This document shows positions 1 to 9,732 of a stretch of DNA of 64,000 nucleotides, one piece after another (the stretch's first letter is position 1; every line of letters begins with the position of its first letter). Origin of the DNA: Fonsecaea monophora (Eukaryota; Ascomycota; Eurotiomycetes; Chaetothyriales; Herpotrichiellaceae); NCBI RefSeq assembly GCF_001642475.1, contig NW_019173965.1, positions 1-64,000 on the forward strand, in the 5' to 3' direction. The position numbers were made by a program, and so were the translations under genes. A model generated the notes under the pieces. It ran no database searches. It had not been told where the DNA came from and saw nothing but the letters and a program-made list of their open reading frames with translations.

Positions 1-130
1 TCGGCACGCTTCCTCCTCCTCCTCCTCCCTCCTCCTCCTCCTCCCCCCCATCCCATCCCATCCGATCCCATACGGTCTTACACAGCCCTATCGTTCCGCT
101 ATCAAAGAAGAGAGAGAGAGAGAGAGAGGC
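1..130. repeat. Microsatellites: (CCT)n and (GA)n
   Basis: A CCT/CTC tract covers roughly 11-42 and an AG dinucleotide tract covers about 109-129. The AG tract lies just inside the intron after exon 2 of the alpha/beta hydrolase, where on the minus strand it gives a pyrimidine-rich (CT)n stretch. Confidence 0.8.
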
Positions 131-801
131 AACTCACCCCAGGCCACTGCGAATGCCTCCCCGCCTGCACCCACTTCTCGGGAGAAGGCGCCGTGAACCA
201 CGCCTCCACAAACCCCGTGGAGAAGGTTGTATGGTCCTGGCCGAAATCCGGCGCTGATCGCCCCCGCGACGGCGTGTCCATGATGTACACGGTGAAGCCA
301 CGCGCGAGGAAATACGACGCCCATCCGGGCCGGTTGTCGGGCGTGTGTAGCCAATTCTGTACGACCCACTCTGGGGTGTTAATTTGATTTGATTTATGGT
401 GTGGTATATAAGATCCATGGATATTAGGTGTATGGACGTGGATATGGATATGGATGAAGTAGTGGAGAAGAAGCAGGAGGAGAAGTGGAACGTACCAATC
501 CGCTCTGTCCTGCCCCGTGGATCAGGACCAGCGGGAACGGTCGTCTTCGTTGTCGTCGTCGTCGTTGTTGTTGTTGTAACCCCTCGACTCCCTCGACCTC
601 GACCTCGACCGGCGACAAACACTCGACATACGCCTGGCCTTTCATGACGGATCCGCCGTATTTACGGGCCTTGTCCTTATGCTGACCTTCATTGGAATTG
701 CTGTTGTCCTCGTCCTCTTCTTCTTCCGGGGCATACTCCCCCCCGACGAAAAAGTAGTTGCGACGGTATGGACCGTCGGGGAAGACGTGTGGGGAGGACA
801 T
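1..801 (-). CDS. Alpha/beta hydrolase, 3' end missing at window edge
   Basis: Minus-strand gene entering from the left edge. Exon 1 is 801-496 (start MSSPHVFPDG) and exon 2 is 368-138; the 127-bp intron has donor GTACGT and both exons stay in phase. A further donor (GTGAGT) follows at 137, so at least one more exon lies at or beyond the left edge. The protein has the fungal alpha/beta-hydrolase pattern: FPLVLIHGAGQSG is the oxyanion-hole HG strand, followed by PGWASYFLARGFTVYIMD, PSRGRSA and WVQAGRHSQWPG, as in secreted-esterase-like relatives. The nucleophile Ser and the catalytic Asp/His are not in view. Exon 1 carries a Glu/Asp-rich stretch and a Gln/Arg run encoded by a trinucleotide repeat near 540-577. 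The fold assignment is fairly safe; the substrate is unknown. Confidence 0.75.
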
Positions 802-1362
802 GATATTCTCGGTCGTTTACTTCTCTCTTCCTTTTTTGGGGGTTGGTAATGGTGATGGTATGGTGTGGTATGGTGTGGTATGGTGTGGTGTGGTGACTTG
901 GTAAATAATCTAGGGTCGCCTGGACATGTAGATGAGATAGATTGCGTTGGCGTGTAACAGATCGGGCGTGTCTACTTTGGTATATCTACCATCTACCACC
1001 TATACCAAATGAAGGAGGGATAGTGGGGGGGAGGGATGGAGTTATAATAATCTATGGATGACCTAGATAGATAGATACCTTTGATAGGAAGGAGAATAGA
1101 GAAAAAGGAGAATACACTACTACTTACCGGGCTAACTAGATACTCCCGACGCGGCGTCGGCTTAAAATCTTCTCGACTTTCTCCCATTTTTGTACGAGGG
1201 ATATAACAGTTTGTGCCTGCTCTAGAGTGGACATGTGCATAGTATATAGTGCTATTAATTTATAGATATACTCCCCCTAAATCATTCCAAACCTCCAGTT
1301 TCGACTTCCAACTTTCCCAGCTTGACCCGCACGAGCAAGATTCTGGCCAAAAGAAAAAGTAA
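802..1362. other. Intergenic gap with a TATGGTGTGG-type repeat
   Basis: No gene seen. The gap holds the promoter of the minus-strand alpha/beta hydrolase and the 3' flank of URC4. A short tandem tract built on TATGGTGTGG runs about 850-895, and several GATAGATA-like tetranucleotides occur near 1065-1080. Confidence 0.6.
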
Positions 1363-2877
1363 TCAAAAAAGAGTCCCGTCGCCCGCAATCAGAATGGGAC
1401 TGGACCTGGTCGTCGGCCTGTACTTGGCAGCCAATTCGCGACCAGCCTTGAAAGTGCCGGCCTCGAGCATCTGGCCCAGACTTATGGGTACCTTCTTTCC
1501 ATCTGCACTCGCACCGAGTCTGGCCAAAATCATCTGGTAGAGCTCGTCACACAGCGCGACCGTCATGGCGCGCCACTCGACGATTTCGTCGCCCGTGGCG
1601 TCGAACTGGGGCAGGGCTTGGCCCGACAGCTCCTGTCCCCTCCGCAGGGCATCGGGCTTGAGTCGCAGCACGGGAATATCCACAAAGATGCCGCCGTTGC
1701 GGTACTCGGCCAGACCGGTGCTGAGGTGTTCGTTCCGCCACGTCAGATCGAGAAGTCTCACGAACGGCACTTTGAGCGAGTACGCGAGCCACTGCGTCAG
1801 TTTGTGGAAGGGCTGGATGGGGCTGGTGATGCGCTCGTCGCCTGTGGCTTTGGCGCGCTGGGCAAGTACCCGGAGTGGCCATGCGTCGCCGATCGGGCGT
1901 CCGTCTATGTGTGGTCGGTTTTCTGGCCACACGGGGAGAAGAAGCTGTTGTAATGTCTGCCAGAGAAAGGCAAAATCGAGGATATTGGGGTTGGTCGAGT
2001 TCTGTAAGAGGTAGTCTGGGTGAAATCTTATTATCAGACTGATCACCGTGGAGAACAATCTCATGGTCAGAATGCCTTACCGACAAGATTCCCTGGACGC
2101 CCCGTTGCCCCAAAGATGGATGGGAAGTTGAGCAAAGACACACCGAGACGGTTGAGGAGCGTCACCCGCGATGAGAAAGCAGTCATGGCGTTGTTAGTCG
2201 AAATCTGAAACCCCTGCTGCATTGTCTGTTCGGTCATGTCGGCAAGACCACGGGCTGGATCCTGTCAGATAGAGCAGAGCCTGATGGTGGAGGTAAACAT
2301 ACCGTCAACAAAGTGACCCCCCGTGCTCTGTGACTGGAATTTCCCGCCCAAGAACATGTGCAGAGTAGCCAGCGCGATACCCTCGCTCCTCCCGTACGTC
2401 TGGCCCGTTCCCGGCTCGCTGAACTGCCACACATCGCCGGCGCCGGCGTCCATCAACACCGAGACAAACAGCAAGTCGACCATACGACGCGCGAGCTCTT
2501 TCCTGTCACAGCCCTGGCTCGTCCATTCTTCGAGCAACGGGGTGATTCGCTCCTTGTTCCCGGCGTTGAACTGCTGCCACCGTCCATGCGGAGGGATCTG
2601 ATCGTACCTGTCCGGTCCAAAGTCACGCTAACCCGACAGGTGAACTCGTCAGCACTGGTAGACTCTGCCGGGAGCTTGGTTGGGGGGGGGGGAAAGAACA
2701 CACCGAGATGATGGATAGCACGAAATCGGCGACTTCGGGCATTTTGGTCTCGTCAAAGTCAAAGTGGTTTAGGGAGTCTTTCCTCGCGGCGTCTAGCACA
2801 TGTTGCGCCTGCGATCGGACACTCTCCAGCGATAGGATGGCGCTGATTTCGGCGTCCAGCGTTTGACTAGGTGTCAT
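1363..2877 (-). CDS. URC4: Uracil catabolism protein 4 (DUF1688)
   Basis: Four exons: 2877-2704, 2627-2303, 2254-2081 and 2015-1363, giving 441 aa; every junction keeps the frame and has GT/AG ends. The start is the ATG of MTPSQTLDAE; an open upstream extension has no family-like sequence. The protein follows the DUF1688 family end to end: SVRSQAQHVLDAA and MPEVADFVLSII, then IPPHGRWQQFNAG, the VDLLFVSVLMDAGAGDVW core, TYGRSEGIALATLHMF, GRPGNLVDYLL, and FVRLLDLTWRNEHLSTGLAE. Urc4/Urg3 proteins are needed for the yeast-type URC route that breaks uracil down to 3-hydroxypropionate with nitrogen release; their chemistry is not settled. The partner URC genes are not in this window. Recognition is strong. 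Confidence 0.92.
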
Positions 2878-3583
2878 GGTGGCTGGTGTTGTGCTGTCTA
2901 TCTTGGTTATGTCTGGCGAACAAGAACGACAGAGCCCAGCGATTAGTCGTACCCTAATCAGAGGGATGATAACGGCTGTCAGTTTGTGTACCCGGGAATA
3001 ATAGGCTTGAGAGTGCAGTAGGAGTAGCACAGCCTAGGACAAGTGCTTCGAGGGGGTCTGCATCGAGGATCGGGGAGAGGCAGAGGTAGAGGTGAGGTTG
3101 CGTTTCCCATTTTAGCCAAAGGATGGGGACAGTCAGGCAGCGAGGGTCGAGGTACGAGTGACGAGGGATGAGGGACGAGGTAGTATGGAAGGAGTAATTG
3201 TATCCTCCCCACTCAAGATGAGGCACCAAGCAAGGATGACCTGCATATGTAATTATTACTGTGTGTAGAAATATGCCCGAATGACATTAATCGGGGGCAC
3301 CATGGGGACGGTCATTTCCCGCTATTTCATGCCTCCGCTCCATACATAAGTTACGCTCCATACAATTGTGTATTCTCCTATACTGGCAAGAAACTGAAAG
3401 ACGCCACCACAACACTAGATGGAAAACCACACTCGGGTCTCGTCTATCATCAATACAGTATTTACAACTGGATAGCGGTGGTGGTGTACAGAAACAACCC
3501 TGAACTGGTGACTGGGCGGTGACGGTGTCCCTCGTTCCTCAAGGCGTACAACACAACACCACCGCAACTTCCCAGATATACCG
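2878..3583. other. Divergent intergenic region between URC4 and the Gal80-like gene
   Basis: Holds the 5' flanks of two divergently transcribed genes. I see no coding sequence or structured RNA, only scattered GA-rich and purine tracts around 3060-3190. Confidence 0.5.
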
Positions 3584-4717
3584 ATGACAATGGGCAAGAT
3601 CCGCGTCGGCATCGTCGGCCTGTCCAGCAAGCCCGGCGCCTGGGCGGCCCTGGCGCATCTCCCGCGACTGGCGTCGTCGCCCAACTTTGAGATTGTCGCC
3701 ATGTGCAATTCGACCCTCGAGTCGACCAAGGCGGCCATCAAGGCACACAACCTCCCGGACTCGGTCAGGGCGTATGACTCGTACGACGGCATCGCCGCGG
3801 ACCCGGACGTCGACCTCTTTGTCGTCTCGACCCGCGTCGACAGCCACTACGACGTGGTCGTCCCGGCGTTGAAAGCGCACAGAAACGTCTTTGTCGAGTG
3901 GCCACTCGCGACGACGACGGACGAGGCCAAGAAGATGGCCGCGCTCGCGAGAGAAGCCGGCGTTCGGACCATGATCGGGTTCCAGGCGCGCGCGTCGCCG
4001 TCGATCCGCAAGATCAAGGAGCTCGTCGACACGGGCAGCCTGGGCGAGATCCACAGCGTGCATTACCACGGCGTCATCAACAACTGGCACGACAACGCCG
4101 CCGACGAGCGGTACGCGCACTTCCTGCAGCGGAAAGTCGGCGCGAACCCCCTGACCATCTACGGCGGGCACGCGCTCGACTCGATCTTCTTCGCCGTCGG
4201 GGAACTCAAGCCGGGCACCTACCGACCCCTGGCCGTCAACCTGCGGCCGAAGATGCCCATCCAGCGCGCCGACGGGACGATATCGCCCGACGTCTTCGAC
4301 AAAGACACCCCCGACCAGATCTGCCTGCAGGGCCAGCTGGCGCGCGACCCGCCCGCCGTGCTGAGCTTCCACCTGCGCGGGGGCGCTCGATTCCCTTCCT
4401 CGCCCGGCTCGACGTGGGAGATCTACGGCACCACGGGCGTGCTGGTCGTCACGTTCGCCAGCGCGGGGCCCCAAATGGCCAAAGCCACGAGCATGCGCCT
4501 GTACCGCACCGAGTCCAAGACCGTCGAGGAGATCGTGGTCGACGAGGGCGGCGACGAGTGGACCGCCCTGCCCAACCAGGGCCAGAACATCGGTCGGCTC
4601 TACGAGGCGTATGCCCTGGGCGAGGGGTACGGGGATTTCGAGCTGGCCGTCAAGAGGCACGAGTTGTTGGATGAGTTTTGGGCGTCGATGGACAGTGTGC
4701 ACGAAGGTTCTTTGTGA
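3584..4717 (+). CDS. Gal80-like NAD(P)-binding oxidoreductase (Gfo/Idh/MocA family)
   Basis: Intronless, 377 aa. The N-terminal Rossmann strand reads IRVGIVGLSSKPGAWAALAH; the VGLS form in place of the usual GxGxxG is typical of Gal80 and its filamentous-fungal relatives. EWPL at the end of the fold (residues about 106-109) replaces the EKP of catalytic Gfo/Idh/MocA enzymes. The C-terminal half has GGHALDSIFFAVGEL and a PNQGQNIGRLYEAYALGE tail, as in Gal80-like proteins. Yeast Gal80 is a corepressor of Gal4. Filamentous fungi mostly lack that circuit and their paralogues are of unknown role: possibly sugar dehydrogenases or NAD(P) sensors. The start could be MTMGK or MGK two codons later. Confidence 0.85.
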   Translation: MTMGKIRVGIVGLSSKPGAWAALAHLPRLASSPNFEIVAMCNSTLESTKAAIKAHNLPDSVRAYDSYDGIAADPDVDLFVVSTRVDSHYDVVVPALKAHRNVFVEWPLATTTDEAKKMAALAREAGVRTMIGFQARASPSIRKIKELVDTGSLGEIHSVHYHGVINNWHDNAADERYAHFLQRKVGANPLTIYGGHALDSIFFAVGELKPGTYRPLAVNLRPKMPIQRADGTISPDVFDKDTPDQICLQGQLARDPPAVLSFHLRGGARFPSSPGSTWEIYGTTGVLVVTFASAGPQMAKATSMRLYRTESKTVEEIVVDEGGDEWTALPNQGQNIGRLYEAYALGEGYGDFELAVKRHELLDEFWASMDSVHEGSL

Positions 4718-5172
4718 TCTTTAGGTTTACTTTTTGATGTGCTATGCTGCGGAAGAGGTGGTATAAACTATGAGACATGGCCTTGGTAAGAGGTGGTACG
4801 AGATAATAAATGAATGAATAAATATAGACAGGGTGCTGCGTTGTCTAGAAAGGGTAAAAGGGGGTTCTGCTCCCAGATTATAATCTATAGACTTATTACG
4901 GTCTTTTAGAAATATACAAGAACTATCTTTCTCGGTCCTACTTGAACTTATTAGACTCGAGTGCTGAGGGATAATTATTATTGTGTGTGTATGTGTGCTG
5001 CAAAGAACCAGACCCGGTGTCCGTCCAATCCATCCCATCCATTTCCCATACCTATACCATCCCCATCCCACACCAAACGAAGAACCCACGCATAATATCA
5101 AATTTCAACTAGCATTTATTTACTGAAGGAAAAGAAAATATCCTTTCTTTCTCTTGAGAGCCTGCTAACAAG
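4718..5172. other. Intergenic gap between convergent genes
   Basis: The 3' flanks of the Gal80-like gene and the HAD gene. AT-richer than the flanking coding regions; nothing else recognised. Confidence 0.5.
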
Positions 5173-6081
5173 TTACTCAATCGGCGTCACATTATCCCAC
5201 GCCCGATGAACCAACTCGGCAAATTCCTGCAAATTCTGACACCGCCAACCATACCCGACCAAGCCCTTTTCCAAAACCATCCTGCTTTCCGCTTCCTTGC
5301 CCCATCGCGGCCCGTCCCCGACCAGGTACACGCTACTCAGACCCAGCCGTTTGGCCGGGGCGTGGTCGTGGCCCAGGCTCTGCGCGACGTGGAGGATCTC
5401 GTTGCGCTGCACGCCGTACCGGGCGCAGTAGGCGACCAGGGTTTCCAGACGCGTCTCGTCCAAGGGCCGCTCGGCGTCACTCGGACAGTCCTCGGCGGTG
5501 AAGACCTTCCACCAGCTCACGTCGCCGAGGCCGCTAGAAGGCGACGACGACGTCGTGTACCACGCGAACCGGTCGATGTTGGACAGTGCCACGAGCCGGT
5601 AGTTCTTCTGCAGTTGCCGGAGCGCCTTGACGGTGCCTGGAAAACACGGCCACGACGAAATTACCGCCTCGCTACCAAACGCGAGAGCCTCGGCCTCGGT
5701 CGTGTCGACCTGCAATTCGCGCGCGATCCGGCGCCAGATCTCCGCGAGGATCCCGTCGAACCGTCGCACAGGCTTCTCCAGCTTGATCAGGTCCTCCTGG
5801 CGCTGGAAGAGTTGCAGGAACCGTACCGCCCCGACCGTGTTGCTGTTCGGGATGTTCGATGACAGGGGGGTCGGATCCAGGTACGGTGACGACGATGGCA
5901 GACGCGACAGCAGCGGTTGGAAGGACCGGACAATGTGGGCCTTGTACTCGATCAGGCTGCCATAGACGTCGAATGAAATAACTTTGTAGTGAGGCAGCGG
6001 CAAGGTCGGGATGGTCGGTTCGGGCATGGGCAGATCCATTATTGCGGCAATGAAGAATGCTAGGGGTTTGGTGTTTGGCAA
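5173..6081 (-). CDS. HAD-superfamily hydrolase, L-2-haloacid dehalogenase type
   Basis: Single open frame of 302 aa. The HAD motif I is FDVYGSLIEYKAHI, with the nucleophile Asp at about residue 38; DxYGxL instead of DxDGT marks the type II haloacid-dehalogenase group. Motif II is in LVALSNIDRFAW, and a late block LHVAQSLGHDHAPAKRLGL followed by VYLVGDGPRWG gives the conserved distal part. The ATG at 6081 (MPNTKP) is the longest option; an internal ATG at 6039 (MDLPMPEP) removes a hydrophobic but poorly conserved stretch and may be the true start. The substrate cannot be told from sequence; fungal members are often general short-chain dehalogenases or phosphatases. Confidence 0.85.
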   Translation of the reverse strand: MPNTKPLAFFIAAIMDLPMPEPTIPTLPLPHYKVISFDVYGSLIEYKAHIVRSFQPLLSRLPSSSPYLDPTPLSSNIPNSNTVGAVRFLQLFQRQEDLIKLEKPVRRFDGILAEIWRRIARELQVDTTEAEALAFGSEAVISSWPCFPGTVKALRQLQKNYRLVALSNIDRFAWYTTSSSPSSGLGDVSWWKVFTAEDCPSDAERPLDETRLETLVAYCARYGVQRNEILHVAQSLGHDHAPAKRLGLSSVYLVGDGPRWGKEAESRMVLEKGLVGYGWRCQNLQEFAELVHRAWDNVTPIE

Positions 6082-6844
6082 CGGCAGCTGGAAGCGATGG
6101 CGATGGCGATGGCGAGGTCAATGGTGAAGGCGAGCATCACGGCCAACACACAAACACCAGATCAAACCAGGGGAGATACACTACCTAGTATTGTACCCAA
6201 CCATCTCACCAGTCGGTGTGAGAAGCTGATACACCGTGCATCCTGCATCCTGCATCGTGAACCGTGCACCGCGCACCACGTACTCGGTAGCAAGTCACAG
6301 TATAGAGATAGGTAGTCCTTCGGCGCCCTCCGCTAGACACCACGGGCCTCCCCGTCTGTATCATCCCGTTTTTGGGATCAAAGGTGGGGGAAACCCCACA
6401 ATGGGACGGAGAACAACGGTCAACTCTGACCGGCGTCGATCACTTTGACCGTGTTGGGCATAAAGGTCCAGGTCTAGGACTTGGCGATGAGATGCCAGCG
6501 CATTGTCAGGTAGTACTAGTAGTGATGACAAGAGTGGGGGAGGTGAGGTGCTGGGTTATTGATGGGCGGTGGATAATGGAGGTGATGGATGCGATGGTGT
6601 TTGGTGGTCTTGACTGCGGTTTACAAGGTGGAAAAGGTGTGAGAATCTGTGATTGGCCAATAGACACGAGGCTGTTGAGAGTAGTTGCGGCACGTGACAA
6701 GGCTGAGGTCAGGCGCGCAACAAGAAGAAGTCACCTTTCGAAGAAGGCACGGTTTCAACAATCATAAATGCACTTGTACATGCACCTGCAACGTAACTCT
6801 ATCCAAGTCAACAACGACATAGACACTCATCAAAGGCCGGTAAA
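6082..6844. other. Intergenic gap
   Basis: Promoter of the HAD gene and 3' flank of the amino-acid permease. Short open frames here (for example on the plus strand at 6372-6767) lack family features and look like chance. GGTGATGG-like low-complexity repeats occur around 6550-6600. Confidence 0.5.
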
Positions 6845-8817
6845 TCAAGCAACCCTCCAATTAAACCTCACAATCTCATGCCACATGATCCAGTACCCGT
6901 TCCGATCATCCAGAATCTCCTCCCGTTCCACTTCGAGCCTCTTCCCCTTCAGCCTCGGCACGAGGTAATAGAACACAGCCCAGTATGCGAGAGAAAAGCC
7001 AACTAGGCCCATCCCGATCGTGCCGGTCAGATACCACTTGACGGGCTGCGTGATGCCCGTGTCCCCCGACGGTGGGATCCAGACGGCCACCAGCGGGAAG
7101 GCGTTGGCGATGGTGAAGAGGAGCGCCGCCGAGATGCTCACCCACGCGTTCGACTCGGACTTGCTGGCCCAGTGGTAGCCCGGCGCCAGGCGCAGGACGA
7201 GCAGGCTCAGGCCAACGGCGAACCCGAACAGGGCGTCGATTGTGAACGAGTATAGATTGACCACGGTCCGGTAGGCGTCAGTGGGGCTGTGCTCGGGAAT
7301 GGTCAGTAGGATCACCGCGACAGCAAAGACCCAGTGCAGGATCAAAGCCCCCGCGGGCGTGTCCTCTGACGTCTCTACCGCTCTTCTGTTGGAGTTGCGC
7401 CGCGATCGCCGCGGCCACAGCGAGTAGTTGTTGGCAAAGAACCGCGCCCATGGCAGGATACCCTCTTTGGCAATCTCCTGCTTCACCCGCGCGGCCGTAA
7501 AGGTCTGGACAATGATGTTCCCGAAGCTCGAAAAGGCGATGAATCCGCAGAGCACCTTGTCGGCCGCGTCCTCGCCAAATATGCGTTGGAAGAATGGCCG
7601 GGCGACCGTGTCGTCTGCGCGGCCGAACAAGATCGAGGCTGGCACGACCAGCATCTACGCGGCAGTCAGTCATTGCTGGCATCGAATCTTCTGTTCCTGT
7701 TCTTGCACTTACGTAGGATATGTTGATCAAGACATACAATATGCTGACAACGCTAACGGTGGTCACCGCAGTAATCTTGAACTTCTTTCGAGGATCGTCA
7801 ATGTCTCCCAGGACCTGGTCTCTTGTCAGTAACCTAAGGTTCCCAAGTTGGAGTAACTTCGCAAGACGGCTCACATAGTTGGCCTGATTGAAACCGCCAA
7901 TGGCAAAGATGATGCCCAGAAAGGCTTCGGCATACCCGTACGATGATGTCGCTGCATTCGCAAAGGACTTGTGGACGTTTAGGTTGTCGGCGGCGATCTC
8001 ATCGTTCCCACCCAGGCGACCTCCGGCATACACAACGCCCAGGATGAACATGAGCAGCAGCATGATGAACTTGACCGTCCCAAACACGTTGTTCAGCCAG
8101 ACACCCCCGGTCCTCGAGATGGCATGCAGCAGACAAGCAAAGGTGATGACCCCGACTGCGATGCCTCGCACCGAGCCGTTGATGGCCTCCTTGCCGGACG
8201 CCAGCATGATGTTTTCTGCAAAGACAATCGCATTGCCAGCGGCAGTGCCCAGGCAGATAAACGGGATGCCATAGACACAGGTGGCCAGGTAGAGCGGGCG
8301 TTTGACCATGTATTCGAGCTGCGTCGACAGAAGTCAGTTTCTGTTCTTTCGCTTTTCAGGACTTGTACTGACATAGTTCTTCTCGCCTCCATTTCGAGGC
8401 ACCGATTCTTTCTGGTGCTCATTCTCTATCGTCAGTCTCGGGACAGTCATGCCAAACTCTGCAAAGACGAGGACCCCCGCGATCGCGACGATGGCCCCGG
8501 CAGCCCAGAAGACGAGACTGTAGCCCACAGTATGGGTACCATGGGCCACGGTGGTGGGAGTCCTGAATATCCCAGTTCCTTGTCACACAATCAGAACCCT
8601 CTGGTCGACATAGGTCAGAGCGACTTGTCTGTGACTTACCCACCATGCGGTTGATGATGATGCAAGCAATGGAGATGTAGCCCAGCGAGGGTGGACGGGT
8701 CGTCACCACCGTTCTAGGCTGTAACCTGGCTTGCTGGATCTTTTGCAGCTCTTCCTCTGTGAATCTGGGGCGGTCATCCATTGCATCTTCGATTTCCATC
8801 TCTACGAAGCGTTCCAT
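6845..8817 (-). CDS. Amino-acid permease, Mup1/LAT type (AA_permease_2)
   Basis: Five exons: 8817-8640, 8578-8373, 8318-7875, 7814-7713 and 7654-6845, giving 579 aa with all phases consistent. The polytopic protein starts transmembrane segment 1 with SLGYISIACIIINRMVGTGIF; the GTGIF glycine break is characteristic of APC-superfamily carriers. FAEFGMTVPRLTIENEHQKE and NGGEKNYLEY follow, as in Mup1-like high-affinity methionine permeases and LAT transporters, with later segments NYVLGDIDDPRKKFK and LCGFIAFSSFGNIIVQTFTA. The N-terminal cytosolic tail is acidic. The start is the MERFVEM ATG; an in-frame ATG at 8862 adds 15 residues. It should sit in the plasma membrane and import neutral amino acids; the exact substrate is inferred only from family likeness. 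Confidence 0.85.
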
Positions 8818-9732
8818 GGTGTCTTCTGTGCACGCGACTGGTGTTGAGATGAGCGGGAACAAATCTCAGGACGATAACGAAACGAAGAGCTCAAGGGAGG
8901 GCAAACTCATACGAATGATGCCCTTCTTGGGTCCAAGGGCATGATTAAGGGAAAGCTATCAAGTTGGCAGCAATGCCCTCTTTCGTCTGGGCTTTCTTTG
9001 CTTTTTCCGACTTCGCCTCACCTGGGCGCATTCTTTCCAACTGCAGCCAAGCGGGCTAGAGTCCCAAGAAGTCCCAAGAAGAGCATGAAGAGGGCTGTCC
9101 GACCTTCCAGAAGGCAGCCGCTAAAGGAATTGTTTCAAGCCACGGCGACTTGCTAAGTGTAGGACAAGGCGACGGATACCATCCTATACTCGTCTTGATT
9201 GGACCACTTCCACCATTTCCAAGGCTGGGCGCTTAACTGGACTGACAAGTCCTCGCTTAGTCTTCTGCAAAGCCTCAATTCAAGCCTAGGCAGGCAGGTC
9301 AAATGGCCGACTCGGAAATTGGCTCGTGAGGCTGTACCATCTGCCTTCTGCCCCTCAGACTAACGATCTGGGACTCGGGCTAAATGGTGAGGCTGAGAAT
9401 CCACGGCCAATGCTCCCACACCCTCAATCAGCACAGCACGGTCCGCAGGATTTGGGATAACTGAGACCTGTTATCCCTGGCTAAACACCTGCATCACCTC
9501 TGGAACTGAGTATTGCTGCGCGTGGGAATTTTTGGTTTCCCATATCCGAAGTCCCGATTTTACTGTAAGTGAAGCAAGGCAAAACCACCCACTGACTCCG
9601 ACCGGTTTCCAATCCGCCAGATCCCACAGTTTGCCACCAGCCTGAGCAATACTTGGGACAACCCTTGGACAACTCCTTCATCACTGTTCGAACTTGCGCA
9701 CCAAAACATGCCATCCTTTCCCGCCGGCAAGC
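8818..9732. other. Intergenic gap with a short direct repeat
   Basis: Divergent promoters of the permease and of the next plus-strand gene. A 12-base direct duplication of GTCCCAAGAA(GA) lies at about 9060-9083. No convincing ORF. Confidence 0.5.

Noticed and set aside
3539..4702. 387-codon minus-strand open frame
   Set aside because: Antisense shadow of the Gal80-like gene, which has strong family motifs. The antisense protein has none.
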